A stretch of 64,000 nucleotides of DNA, from the NCBI RefSeq assembly GCF_019929345.1, contig NZ_JAHZPJ010000001.1, forward strand, positions 1 through 64,000. Reading direction: 5' to 3'. The position numbers and the translations under genes are program-made. This document shows, in pieces, positions 1 to 8,285 of the stretch. The notes beneath the pieces are model-generated. The model did not search any database and had not been told where the DNA came from. It worked only from the letters and a program-made list of their open reading frames with translations. The stretch's first letter is position 1. Each line of letters begins with the position of its first letter. This stretch comes from Streptococcus oralis. Its GTDB lineage: Bacteria > Bacillota > Bacilli > Lactobacillales > Streptococcaceae.

Positions 1-6
1 AAAAAA

Positions 7-29
7 GAAAGGACGAATTTCGTCCTTTC
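7..29 (-). terminator. Rho-independent terminator
   Basis: An 11-bp perfect inverted repeat with a 1-nt centre is followed, in the minus direction, by six T (positions 1-6). It lies about 110 nt beyond the stop of the glucokinase gene and probably ends that transcript. Nothing else is evident in positions 30-136. Confidence 0.7.
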
Positions 30-136
30 TCGATCTTAGCTGACTTCAACCCACTACAGTTGACAAAGAGCCTTTTTATATTACATTGTCTACTTAACAG
101 GTTTTAATCCATTCAGTTAGTGATTGCTTCATCATT

Positions 137-1096
137 TTATTGCAATACAAGTGATGCTGCCCCGATAACTCCAGCATCATTTCCTAGAGTTGCAAGAGCC
201 AATTTTGTAGATGTACGCACTTGTGGGAAGGTATTTTCATCATAAACTTTTTGGACACCTTGTAGAAGGAATTCTCCCGCTGCTGACACTCCGCCACCAA
301 TAACGATCGTTGATGGATTAAGAGTTGAACCGATATTGGCACAAGCAATTCCCAAGTAACGTGAGAAGTTGCGATAAACAATCAAGGCAAGGTCGTCGCC
401 TTCTTTTGCCAAATCAAATACAGTTTTAGCAGTTACTTCTTCTCCGTTATCGATCAAGCGTTTCAAAGTTGCGTCGCCCTCATATTCATCAGCGTAACGA
501 CGAGTCAAATTGACAATCCCTGTTGCAGAAGCTACTGTTTCAAGACAGCCTTTCTTGCCACAGGTACATGCGATTGGGTGGTCAAAGTCAACAGTGATGT
601 GACCAAGCTCTCCTGCCGCACCAGCAACACCGTGGAGCAATTTACCTTCTGCGACGATACCGCCACCAACACCTGTACCAAGCGTCATAAAGACAACGTC
701 TGGTTGGTTTTCACCAGCACCCATCCAGCGCTCACCAAGCGCAGCTACGTTGGCATCATTATCGATGAAGAATGGAATACCCAAGGCTTTTTCAATCTTT
801 TCTTTAATCGGTTGAAGGGTTTTCCAGTTGAGGTTGTAGGCACCTATAACAGTCCCTTTTTCACGGTCAACCACACCAGGTGATCCCATCCCAATCCCTC
901 GGAAATCCGTAGCTGACAATCCAAGCAAGTCCAAACGATGCTGAATAGACTCAATCATATCATCTACAATATGGCTTCCTTCATCCAAAATGTTGGTCTT
1001 AATAGACCATTTTTCTTGGATTTCTCCCTCTCGAGTTAAAATTGCAAACTTGATAGATGTTCCACCAAGGTCAATCCCAATAATCTTTTGACTCAT
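137..1096 (-). CDS. glcK: Glucokinase, ROK family
   Basis: This gene encodes a 319-aa cytoplasmic sugar kinase that makes glucose-6-phosphate from glucose and ATP. The N-terminal phosphate-binding segment (IGIDLGGTSIKF, residues 6-17) opens the protein. Next come the DNDAN block (112-116), which carries the catalytic Asp, and the ROK histidine motif GELGH (162-166). The cysteine cluster CTCGKKGC (177-184) matches the structural zinc site of ROK kinases. Length is normal for the family. It has its own promoter (1134-1162) and is separated by about 120 nt from the broken surface-protein gene downstream in map order. A loosely cre-like sequence near 1118-1131 could allow CcpA control, but the match is poor. 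Glucokinase is preferred over another ROK sugar kinase because of overall similarity to streptococcal Glk. Confidence 0.93.
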   Translation of the reverse strand: MSQKIIGIDLGGTSIKFAILTREGEIQEKWSIKTNILDEGSHIVDDMIESIQHRLDLLGLSATDFRGIGMGSPGVVDREKGTVIGAYNLNWKTLQPIKEKIEKALGIPFFIDNDANVAALGERWMGAGENQPDVVFMTLGTGVGGGIVAEGKLLHGVAGAAGELGHITVDFDHPIACTCGKKGCLETVASATGIVNLTRRYADEYEGDATLKRLIDNGEEVTAKTVFDLAKEGDDLALIVYRNFSRYLGIACANIGSTLNPSTIVIGGGVSAAGEFLLQGVQKVYDENTFPQVRTSTKLALATLGNDAGVIGAASLVLQ

Positions 1097-1133
1097 CGTC
1101 TTCTCCTTTTTAATTGAAAATGCTTACAGATAT

Positions 1134-1162
1134 AGTATAACAAAATCGTCTGTTTTGTGCAA
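1134..1162 (-). promoter_or_regulatory. Promoter of glcK
   Basis: On the minus strand the -35 is TTGCAC (1157-1162), followed by a 17-nt spacer and the -10 TATACT (1134-1139). The TGT before the -10 makes it an extended -10. It sits about 40 nt before the start codon, which is preceded by an AAGGAG Shine-Dalgarno. Confidence 0.7.
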
Positions 1163-1222
1163 AGGTTTGCGTACTACAAAGTCAACATTAAATATCTCAA
1201 AATTGTTCACTAATCAAAATGA

Positions 1223-2455
1223 TTAATCATCAAGATGTTGAATGGCATATCTTGCTTCTTCTTCAGTAAATTCACCAGTAAAATATGAGGATGAGAGTAG
1301 TCTCTCATGAATTTCTGTTTTTGAGAGGTTAGTATATTTACGATAATCCCTTGCTCTAGCTAAGGCATTTGCCTTATAATCTGCATACAAATGATCGATA
1401 GTGTATTGTGCAACATCACTATTAAACCCAAAAAGAATTAATAACTTATAAATTCTTTTTTTTGAATAATGATTCCTATTATAACTTTTTGCTTCATTTA
1501 AAGCTGCTGAGTATGGATTCCCATCTGTTGACTTTGGTAGCCATAGACCATTCGGATCAACATAATAACGGCCACCATCTACCCACTGACTTTTAGCCAT
1601 CCTACCATCTGATTTAAGATAATAATTGCCGACCCATGTGTTTCGAGCGTAGCTACCTTCTGTTGTTAGATAATAATAGGATCCATAGTTTTTATCATAA
1701 ATCCATTCACTCTTAGCCATTTTACCATCTGATTTAAGATAGTAATTGCCTTCCCAAGTGTTACGAGCAGAACTTCCTTCTGATGTTAGATAAAAATATG
1801 AACTCGATTTCGTATCATAAATTCATTCATTTTTAGCTCTCTTCCCGTCTGATTTGAGATAGTAATTACCTACCCATGTATTACGAGCGTAGCTACCTTC
1901 TCCTGTTAAATAATAATGTGCAGAGTATTTTTTATCATAAATCCATTCGTTCTTAGCCATTTTACCATCTGATTTAAGATAGTAATTGCCGACCCAGGCA
2001 TTTTGGACATAATTTCCCGATGCATTTAGATAGAAATAAGAATTAGCTTTTTTATCAAAAATCCACTTATTAGTAACTTTAGTACCATTTTGATAGTATG
2101 ATGAGCCTACCCAACCAGACTGAGCTGTAGATTTGGACTTATCCTCTTTAGGAGTTATATTTTTTGCCTGCTCAGGAGATTTTTGTGCTGATGTTTTCGG
2201 TTTCTCAGCAGGATTTTGCGCTGGTGTTTTCGATTTCTCAGCAGGCTTTTGCGCTGGTGTTTTCGGTTTTTCAGCTTGATTTGGCGCCGAAGTTGTATTC
2301 TCTTTTACAACCTTACCATTTTTAGGTGCATCCTTTTCTTGAGCAGAAACATGCTGAGCCGAAAAAGGAAAGGCTCCAGTTGTATCTGCAAATGAAATAA
2401 GTCCCAGTGTTGCAGTTGCTAAGCTGGTTACTAAAACTTTTTTTGATTTTTTCAT
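1223..2455 (-). pseudogene. Choline-binding surface protein with C-terminal Ltp repeats, broken by one nonsense codon
   Basis: Read through, the gene would give about 410 aa. The parts in order are: a signal peptide (MKKSKKVLVTSLATATLGL...VSAQ); a Pro/Lys/Glu-rich spacer with PAEKPKTPAQ repeats; eight or so choline-binding repeats of the GWVG..YYLKSDGKMAKNEWIYD type; and a C-terminal region of about 95 aa with two copies of a helical motif (AL..A..Y...S...I...L...F....A.Y.I.HL). That motif resembles the Ltp domain of host surface lipoproteins. An in-frame TGA at 1823-1825 replaces the TGG of the KNEWIYD repeat, and both flanks are in the same frame with no indel. The signal peptide and first repeats would still be made, but the Ltp end would be lost. 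The start at 2455 follows GGAG; an upstream ATG at 2467 overlaps that Shine-Dalgarno. The neighbour glcK and the architecture match a pneumococcal surface protein gene that I recall next to glucokinase (SP_0667). Confidence 0.85.
1591..2070 (-). repeat. Tandem 120-bp repeats encoding choline-binding modules
   Basis: Four copies of a unit exactly 120 bp (40 codons) long are in register at about 1591, 1711, 1831 and 1951. Each encodes two choline-binding repeats ending in YLKSDGKMAK-E/Q-W. The copies differ by scattered substitutions. The copy around 1823 carries the TGG to TGA change. Such near-identical tandem units can expand, contract or convert by recombination. Confidence 0.9.
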
Positions 2456-2489
2456 AAAAATCTCCATTATTTTAACGATTTATACCTAT

Positions 2490-2519
2490 AGTATACCATA
2501 TACTTTATTTTGCTTTCAA
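2490..2519 (-). promoter_or_regulatory. Promoter of the choline-binding protein gene
   Basis: The minus-strand -35 is TTGAAA (2514-2519), then an 18-nt spacer and an extended -10, TGGTATACT (hexamer 2490-2495). The promoter appears intact although the gene is broken. Confidence 0.6.
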
Positions 2520-2573
2520 ATCAAATATTAAATATTCAGAAATAAATCTAAAACTTAATTGAAAAATCCATAG

Positions 2574-4289
2574 TTATATCACTTTCAACTCATACAAACC
2601 TCTGACTGCATTACAGCCATAGATAGTTTCCGCTTGGTTCAAGTCTGTCAAAGTCAAGACTTTTTCCTCTACCTGTCCTGTTTCTAGCAAATGCTGGCGG
2701 TAGATTCCTGGCAAAATTCCTAGTCTGATAGGCGGTGTATAGAATTTTCCGGCAATTTTCAGAACCAGATTTCCAATGGAGGTCTCAAGCAGTTCTCCTG
2801 ACTTATTGTGGTAAATCTTCTCTTGCTCCCCTAGGCTCAAATGCGGTCTATGAGTTGTTTTAAAGTAGGTAAAGGATTGATTCAAATCTGCTTCTTGCAG
2901 ACAAAGTTTGGCTTTGCAGAAACTTGGACTAAGGGGTATTAAGATTTGGCGACTGAGTTCTATCTTTCCAGACTTGCTAAGGCTGATTCGCAAACGGTAG
3001 TCCTGGTGGGAATCACAAGCTCGGCACTCTGCCTCTATCTTTTGTCTCAGGTTTTTCGGATCAAAAGGATAGGCAAAATAACGACTCGCCTTTGTCAGTC
3101 TTTCCAAATGTTGCTCTTCAAACAGCAAGCTCTTCTGGCTGATTTTCCCTGTAGTAATCAATTGGAAACGTGCTTGTTTACGATAAAGCACTGCCGCCTT
3201 TTGATGAACCTCACGGTATTCAGATTGCCAAGTGCTATCCCAAGTAATGCCGCCACCCACTCCATAGATGGCTTTCCCTTGATGCAGTTGAATGGTCCGA
3301 ATGGCGACATTGAAAATCCGTCGCCCATTTGGAAGCAGAAGACCAATCGTTCCGCAGTAGACTCCTCTGGGTTGTGGCTCCAATTTCTTGATGATTTCCA
3401 TGGTCGCAATTTTGGGTGCACCCGTTATGGAACCACAAGGAAAGAGAGAGCGAAAAATGGCAATCAAGTCCACATCTGCTCGTAACTGACTCTTGATGGT
3501 CGAAGTCATCTGCCAAACCGTCGAATACTGCTCCACTTGACAAAGACGTTCCACATGTTCACTTCCAACTTCAGAAATACGGTTCATATCATTGCGCAAG
3601 AGGTCCACAATCATCATATTTTCAGACCGATTTTTAGGATCCTGTTCTAGCCAGCTAGCTTGGGCAAGGTCTTCTTGGTCAGTCACTCCCCGCTGGGTTG
3701 TCCCCTTCATTGGACGAGTCGTTAATTCTCGGTCATTTTGCTCAAAAAAGAGCTCTGGGCTCATAGAAATTACTGCCATCTCATCGTGTTCCACATAGGC
3801 ATTGTAGCCCGCCTCCTGCTCTACCACCATACGGTTGTAGGTGGCAAAGGGATTGGCACTTAAATCTTGCTTGAGTTGGACGGTGTAGTTGACCTGATAG
3901 GTGTCTCCCTGACGCAAATGATGGTGAATCTGGACAATAGCCTTTTCATAGTTTGCTTCAGACGTTACTTCCTGCCACTTTGAAGGCAAATCTACTTCCT
4001 CATAAGTCAGAGGAATAGGGGATGTTTCCACCCTATCGTGAACGGTAAAGTAAAGCAAATACTCGCCCAGTAGAGGAAGCTTGTGAACTGCTAGTTTTTC
4101 CTCAAAAGCAGGTGCAGCCTCATAGCTGACATAGCCCACCACATAATATCCCTGTTCTTGGTAGCTCTCCACCTGTGCCAGCAAGTCTGCCACTTCTGAT
4201 AAATCTCTCGTTTTTAACTCTTTGATAGGCTGGGTAAAGGTGTATCTCTCGCCCAAAGCTCTAAAATCAATCACTGTTTTTCTATGCAT
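2574..4289 (-). CDS. pabB: Aminodeoxychorismate synthase / aminodeoxychorismate lyase fusion (PabB-PabC)
   Basis: This is a 571-aa bifunctional folate enzyme. Residues 1-370 form a chorismate-binding synthase domain with MKGT (194-197), the RNDMNRIS block (232-239) and the signature CGSITGAPK (285-293). Residues about 373-571 form a class-IV aminotransferase-like domain, corresponding to the lyase that releases 4-aminobenzoate. The fusion supplies two consecutive steps from chorismate to 4-aminobenzoate for tetrahydrofolate. The synthase needs a glutamine amidotransferase (PabA), and none is adjacent. The TrpG encoded at 53530-54096 could serve both pathways, but that is inference. The gene stands alone, with a divergence of only about 100 nt from the surface-protein promoter and 230 nt from the kinase gene on the other side. 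Confidence 0.9.
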   Translation of the reverse strand: MHRKTVIDFRALGERYTFTQPIKELKTRDLSEVADLLAQVESYQEQGYYVVGYVSYEAAPAFEEKLAVHKLPLLGEYLLYFTVHDRVETSPIPLTYEEVDLPSKWQEVTSEANYEKAIVQIHHHLRQGDTYQVNYTVQLKQDLSANPFATYNRMVVEQEAGYNAYVEHDEMAVISMSPELFFEQNDRELTTRPMKGTTQRGVTDQEDLAQASWLEQDPKNRSENMMIVDLLRNDMNRISEVGSEHVERLCQVEQYSTVWQMTSTIKSQLRADVDLIAIFRSLFPCGSITGAPKIATMEIIKKLEPQPRGVYCGTIGLLLPNGRRIFNVAIRTIQLHQGKAIYGVGGGITWDSTWQSEYREVHQKAAVLYRKQARFQLITTGKISQKSLLFEEQHLERLTKASRYFAYPFDPKNLRQKIEAECRACDSHQDYRLRISLSKSGKIELSRQILIPLSPSFCKAKLCLQEADLNQSFTYFKTTHRPHLSLGEQEKIYHNKSGELLETSIGNLVLKIAGKFYTPPIRLGILPGIYRQHLLETGQVEEKVLTLTDLNQAETIYGCNAVRGLYELKVI

Positions 4290-4479
4290 ATCTTAAGTAT
4301 AGCACAAAATAGCCGACCTAGAACACCTAAATCCAGCTTTGTTTACTGATTTCTATAACGAAAAATTTTCTCTAAGTTACTTTTTCCTACTTTTGGCAAT
4401 TCTCTATTAGATGGCACTAGTTATTCTAGTAAAAGATGGTCTTTTTTAGATCACTTCGCACAAACATTCAACAACAAAA

Positions 4480-4519
4480 ACAGAGAGAGTCTTGGTTGCT
4501 ATACCCTCACTCTCTCTGT
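4480..4519 (-). terminator. Rho-independent terminator
   Basis: An 11-bp inverted repeat (4480-4490 with 4509-4519, ACAGAGAGAGT/ACTCTCTCTGT) is followed on the minus strand by a T-rich run. It lies just past the stop of the small kinase gene at 4523. Confidence 0.8.
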
Positions 4520-4522
4520 CTT

Positions 4523-5077
4523 TTACTGTTCAGAAATTAAAAATTGATTTGAAGTTTTAATGATATTTACCGTTTCTTTGACATCTAAATCATCCGTGTA
4601 CAGAAAATGATGTTTCTCACTATTTTTAGCTAGGAACTCTTTTCTTGCTTGGATTGATAAATCGCCTGTTCTCTCAATTTCTTTCCGAGAAGAATCTCTA
4701 TCTTTCAAGGTTTCTTCTTGAGCCATTAGGACACAATATTTTAGCTTAATTTGTTTTTCTTTTAAGAAGGCTGCAATTTTCTTCAGTTGCTCTTCAAATA
4801 TGACATACTCTATCACGACAGTAATGCCACGATCCAAGAAATTATTGGTCAGACTGATGATATTATCCCAGAATAAATCCATGTAAAATCCATCATCCTC
4901 CCAGGGAGCTACGAGACCTCCTTTAATCATTAAGTAAATCATGTCGCCCTCTATCACTGCACTTTTGTCAAAAGAGTAGGCCAACTCTTTGCTGACAGTG
5001 CTCTTTCCAACGCCTGGGGGCCCTGAAATGATATAAACACAATTTTCCAACCTTATACCTCTACATATTTGAAACAT
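4523..5077 (-). CDS. Small P-loop NTP-binding protein / nucleoside-kinase-like
   Basis: The 184-aa protein carries a Walker A loop, GPPGVGKST (residues 19-27), close to the N-terminus and little other extension. This is the layout of AAA-type or zeta-toxin/shikimate-kinase-like small kinases. Further motifs include a GDM acidic pair after the first helix and an R-rich lid-like stretch (KDRDSSRKEIERTGD). I cannot assign the substrate. No antitoxin-like partner is adjacent: the next gene 28 nt upstream encodes a YwlG-family protein. The Shine-Dalgarno before the ATG at 5077 is weak, so a slightly different start is possible. It ends at a strong terminator. Confidence 0.65.
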   Translation of the reverse strand: MFQICRGIRLENCVYIISGPPGVGKSTVSKELAYSFDKSAVIEGDMIYLMIKGGLVAPWEDDGFYMDLFWDNIISLTNNFLDRGITVVIEYVIFEEQLKKIAAFLKEKQIKLKYCVLMAQEETLKDRDSSRKEIERTGDLSIQARKEFLAKNSEKHHFLYTDDLDVKETVNIIKTSNQFLISEQ

Positions 5078-5105
5078 CTCTAATTTACGATAACTTTCAG
5101 CCCAC

Positions 5106-5669
5106 CTATGACTTTCTTATGAAGTCTTCTGGATACTGCGCACGCGCACCTCCAATGAGTTTGGGACGACTTGCTAGAGCCGTTACATGAGCATGCCCAA
5201 TTTCACGCAGTACAGGGCGAATTGGTACTTGAACATGCTTGACATGCATGCCAATCGCAGTGTCTCCGACATCTAATCCAGCATGGGCCTTGATAAATTC
5301 AACCTCTACTGGATCCTGCATAAACTTGAAGGCTGCCAACTGACCCGAACCTCCTGCATGAAGTGTAGGAAGGACACTAACAATTTCCAGGCCAAACTGC
5401 TCTGCCACCTGACGTTCAACAACGAGGGCACGATTAACATGTTCACAACCTTGAACAGCTAGATGAATTCCTTTTTCCTCTAGGATATCTAGGATGGTTT
5501 TCACGATGATTTCCCCAATTTCCTGGCTGGATTCCTTGCCAATCTGACCACCTATCACCTCACTAGAAGAAAGGCCCAAAACAAAGATAGCTCCTTGCTT
5601 CAAATTAGCCTTGTCTAATACATCTTCAACAATCTGACTTGTTGCTCTTTGAATGTCTTTTTCCTTCAT
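5106..5669 (-). CDS. YwlG/TIGR01440 family protein (DUF436)
   Basis: This is a 187-aa conserved Firmicutes protein of unknown biochemical role. It belongs to the YwlG family, judged by the [15 protein letters not shown] block near residues 31-45 and by the [14 protein letters not shown] and [11 protein letters not shown] segments. I chose the ATG at 5669 because AAGAGG sits 7 nt before it. A GTG at 5690 would add seven residues but has no Shine-Dalgarno. No signal peptide or membrane segment is visible. It is read in the same direction as the kinase gene 28 nt downstream. Confidence 0.75.
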   Translation of the reverse strand: MKEKDIQRATSQIVEDVLDKANLKQGAIFVLGLSSSEVIGGQIGKESSQEIGEIIVKTILDILEEKGIHLAVQGCEHVNRALVVERQVAEQFGLEIVSVLPTLHAGGSGQLAAFKFMQDPVEVEFIKAHAGLDVGDTAIGMHVKHVQVPIRPVLREIGHAHVTALASRPKLIGGARAQYPEDFIRKS

Positions 5670-5756
5670 ACTTGATACCTCTTTTGTCACTATCTATCAT
5701 ATCTTTTTTTACTGATTTTATCAAGGCCAACTAATTATTCTGAATTTTAAAAGTAA

Positions 5757-5791
5757 AACTCCCAGAGTGAACTGGGAGTGAACTGGGAGTT
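5757..5791 (-). terminator. Probable terminator after the histidine kinase gene
   Basis: AACTCCCAG (5757-5765) pairs with CTGGGAGTT (5783-5791). An internal extra copy of the right arm (5773-5779) allows an alternative hairpin. The minus-strand tail is TTTTACTTTT. The hairpin overlaps the stop codon of the kinase gene. Confidence 0.55.
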
Positions 5792-7481
5792 AACTAGTTT
5801 CAATTTTATTGATGTATATTTCAACTGTCGTCCCTTTTTCGGGTGCAGAATTGATTTTCATCTGGTAATTGTCTCCAAAATGAAGTTTGAGTCGTTGGTC
5901 GACATTTTGAAGGCCAACTCCCCCACGTTTGAGCTGACTTTGACTACTATCGCCAAGATTTTGGAAGCCAACACCATCATCCTCAATGCGGATGACTAGT
6001 CCTGAATCCTTTTTCTGAACAGAGACTTTAATATGGCCCTGACCTTCCTTCTCCTTGATGCCATGGTAAAGAGCATTTTCTACAAGAGGTTGCAACACCA
6101 ACTTGGGTAAGACTAGGTTATCAAAAGCAGGTTCTTCATCAATCTCATACTCCAGCTTATCTCCGTAGCGTTGTTTCTGGATAAAGAGGTACTGGCGGAC
6201 ATGATTGATTTCATCAGAAAGAGAAATCAAATCCTTTCCTTGATTGAGCGCCAAGCGAAAATAGGTTGCCAAGGACTTGGTCACCTGAACCACTCGCTGA
6301 CTATCCTGAAATTCAGCCATCCATATGATAGTATCCAAAGTATTGTAGAGGAAATGAGGATTAATCTGACTCGACAAGGCTTGAAGTTCATACTGCCGGG
6401 TCGCTTCTTCCTGCCTGCGCACATCTGCCATCAGCTGATCAATCTGATCCAGCATGGCATTAAACTGGCGAGTCACTTCTCTCAGTTCATAGGCGCCAGC
6501 TTCCTTAGCACGAAGATTTTGTGTACCAGAAGCAATTTCCAGCATGGTTTCTCTCAGATCCTTCAAAGGGGCAATCCAGCGTTTGAGACTGAACCACACC
6601 AAACAGAGACAGGCAAGAAGAGATAAGGCACTGGCACCAAGCAAGGTCCACATGAGTTGACTCCGAACCTGGTCTAACTTCTCCAACGAAGACACGCCTA
6701 TAACCGTCCAATCTGTTCCTGCAATCTGTTCCTGACTGACGTAGGATTGATGGTCCAGCGTATAGCCCTGTCCCGTCTCGATGTAGGGTTTCATGGCCTC
6801 CATTTCACTAGATGAGCTATAAACTGTGTGTTTCGGATGGTAGACAAATTCATGGTTTTCATTGATGATAAAGGCAAAGCCCTGCTGGCCCAACTGAAGT
6901 TGGTTGAGATAGGATTCCAGAGTTTCGTAGGAAATATCCAAACGAAGCACGCCAAGATTGGCTCCCTTTGCATCAACAAGTTCCTGAGTAACAGAAATGA
7001 CCCACTGACTATCTGATTTACGAGCTGGTGTCAAAACTGGCTTAGCTCCCTGATGAATGGCCTTTTTGTACCAATCCTCAGCCATCATATCTGAGGAAGT
7101 TTTCATCTGCACACTGTCATCTGTAGAAATAACCTGACCGGATTTGGTGACCAGTACCACCGTTTTCAAGTCCTGGTCTGCCTTTAAGATAGTCAAAAAC
7201 AGATCTCTGATTCCCTTGACCTGGTCTTGGTTAGGATTCTCAGCATAGGCCAACACATCCTTCTGCTGGGTCAAACTGGTAGAGGTGGTTTCTAATTTTT
7301 TGATATAAGACTGAATAAAGTGGCTAGTTTGGCTAATGGTCGTTTGGCTATTACCCTCAATAGTAGCCTCAATGGCTGATGAACTAGATTGATAATAGAA
7401 AGTCCCGACCACAGCTAGGAGAATGAGAAAGACCAGAAAGATGGAAATAACCATTCTGACTAAAAGAGAAGAACGCTTCAT
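5790..7481 (-). CDS. YesM/LytS-type sensor histidine kinase (TCS09/ZmpS-like)
   Basis: The 563-aa membrane kinase has a first transmembrane helix (11-30) and a large extracellular region (about 31-275) suitable for a Cache-type sensor. A second helix (277-297), a HAMP region, and the His_kinase motif NPHFLYN (374-380, with H376 as the probable phosphorylated residue) follow. The C-terminal ATPase domain has the N box LVENALYHG and the G box GVGLQNV. The start codon overlaps the stop of the response regulator gene by 4 nt (ATGA), so the two are translationally coupled. Length and partner match the pneumococcal TCS09 pair that I recall beside zmpB. No zinc metalloprotease gene is present next to it here. 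Confidence 0.88.
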   Translation of the reverse strand: MKRSSLLVRMVISIFLVFLILLAVVGTFYYQSSSSAIEATIEGNSQTTISQTSHFIQSYIKKLETTSTSLTQQKDVLAYAENPNQDQVKGIRDLFLTILKADQDLKTVVLVTKSGQVISTDDSVQMKTSSDMMAEDWYKKAIHQGAKPVLTPARKSDSQWVISVTQELVDAKGANLGVLRLDISYETLESYLNQLQLGQQGFAFIINENHEFVYHPKHTVYSSSSEMEAMKPYIETGQGYTLDHQSYVSQEQIAGTDWTVIGVSSLEKLDQVRSQLMWTLLGASALSLLACLCLVWFSLKRWIAPLKDLRETMLEIASGTQNLRAKEAGAYELREVTRQFNAMLDQIDQLMADVRRQEEATRQYELQALSSQINPHFLYNTLDTIIWMAEFQDSQRVVQVTKSLATYFRLALNQGKDLISLSDEINHVRQYLFIQKQRYGDKLEYEIDEEPAFDNLVLPKLVLQPLVENALYHGIKEKEGQGHIKVSVQKKDSGLVIRIEDDGVGFQNLGDSSQSQLKRGGVGLQNVDQRLKLHFGDNYQMKINSAPEKGTTVEIYINKIETS

Positions 7482-8215
7482 CGGCCTTCTCCCTTCTTAA
7501 ACTGACGAGGTGTCACACCTGCAATCTGTTTAAAACGTTGAGTAAAGTAGTTCATATCTTCAAAACCAACCTTTTCGGCTATCTCATAAATCTTTAAATC
7601 TGTGGTCAGAAGCAAGAGCTTGGCTTGTTTGACACGCTCTCTCACCAGATAATCCTGAAAAGGCAGGCCCAACTCTTTCTTAATCAAGGAACTCAAATAA
7701 GTTGGGCTAAAGCCCAAATCACTGGCCAAGCTCTTTAAACTAAATTGACTGTCAGCCAGATGAGACTGGATTTTCTGGGCCAGATTTCCCTCAAACTTAT
7801 CGGTTAATAAATCTTGTAACTGCTCTTCTTTTTCTTCCTTGTCTAGTTTTTGCTTGATTTTCCCTAACATTTCCTCAATATCCTGACGAGAAAAGGGCTT
7901 GAGCAAGTAGTCATCCACACCGAGTTTGACAGCAGACAAGGCATAATCAAAATCATCGTAACCTGTCAAAAAAACTAGGTGAACCTGAGGATAGGTTTCT
8001 CGTACCAGACTGGCCAACTGGATGCCATTCAGCTGAGGCATGTTGATATCGGTTAAAATGATATCTGGCACCTGCTTTTGAATCAAGTCCCAAGCCTGCC
8101 TTCCATTTTCAGCCTGACCGATGATTTCCATATCGTAGGCTGCTACATTGACCAGCTTGGTCAAGCCTTGTCTTACCAGATACTCATCTTCTACGATTAA
8201 GATTGTGTAGGTCAT
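7478..8215 (-). CDS. AraC-type response regulator (TCS09/ZmpR-like)
   Basis: The 245-aa regulator pairs with the downstream kinase. The N-terminal receiver domain has the acidic pair in IVEDE and the phosphoacceptor in ILTDINMP. A C-terminal AraC-type double helix-turn-helix (about residues 145-240; FSPTYLSSLIKKELG then VGFEDMNYFTQRFKQ) binds DNA. I chose the ATG at 8215 because AAGGAG lies 6 nt upstream. A GTG at 8233 lies before that Shine-Dalgarno. It is preceded by an extended -10, so it may be transcribed separately from the redox operon upstream or by read-through from it. Confidence 0.88.
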   Translation of the reverse strand: MTYTILIVEDEYLVRQGLTKLVNVAAYDMEIIGQAENGRQAWDLIQKQVPDIILTDINMPQLNGIQLASLVRETYPQVHLVFLTGYDDFDYALSAVKLGVDDYLLKPFSRQDIEEMLGKIKQKLDKEEKEEQLQDLLTDKFEGNLAQKIQSHLADSQFSLKSLASDLGFSPTYLSSLIKKELGLPFQDYLVRERVKQAKLLLLTTDLKIYEIAEKVGFEDMNYFTQRFKQIAGVTPRQFKKGEGR

Positions 8216-8244
8216 ACTCTGCTCCTTTGTCACTTACTAGTATC

Positions 8245-8250
8245 AGTATA
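8245..8250 (-). promoter_or_regulatory. Possible extended -10 promoter of the two-component system
   Basis: On the minus strand TGCTATACT lies about 30 nt before the response-regulator start. No good -35 is seen 16-18 nt upstream. Confidence 0.45.
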
Positions 8251-8285
8251 GCAAAATTCTCCTCTACCTGCTTAGGAAAGCCTTC

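Noticed and set aside
1591..2070. Regular repeats as a CRISPR array
   Set aside because: The units are 120 bp, contiguous, without unique spacers, and encode choline-binding modules in frame.
2946..3485. A 179-codon plus-strand reading frame opposite pabB
   Set aside because: It is antisense to a well-conserved gene, has no Shine-Dalgarno or recognisable motifs, and reads as a shadow of the pabB codons.
4523..5669. Toxin-antitoxin module formed by the small kinase and its neighbour
   Set aside because: The kinase has a zeta-like P-loop, but the upstream gene is a YwlG-family protein of 187 aa, not an antitoxin, and no epsilon-like gene is present.
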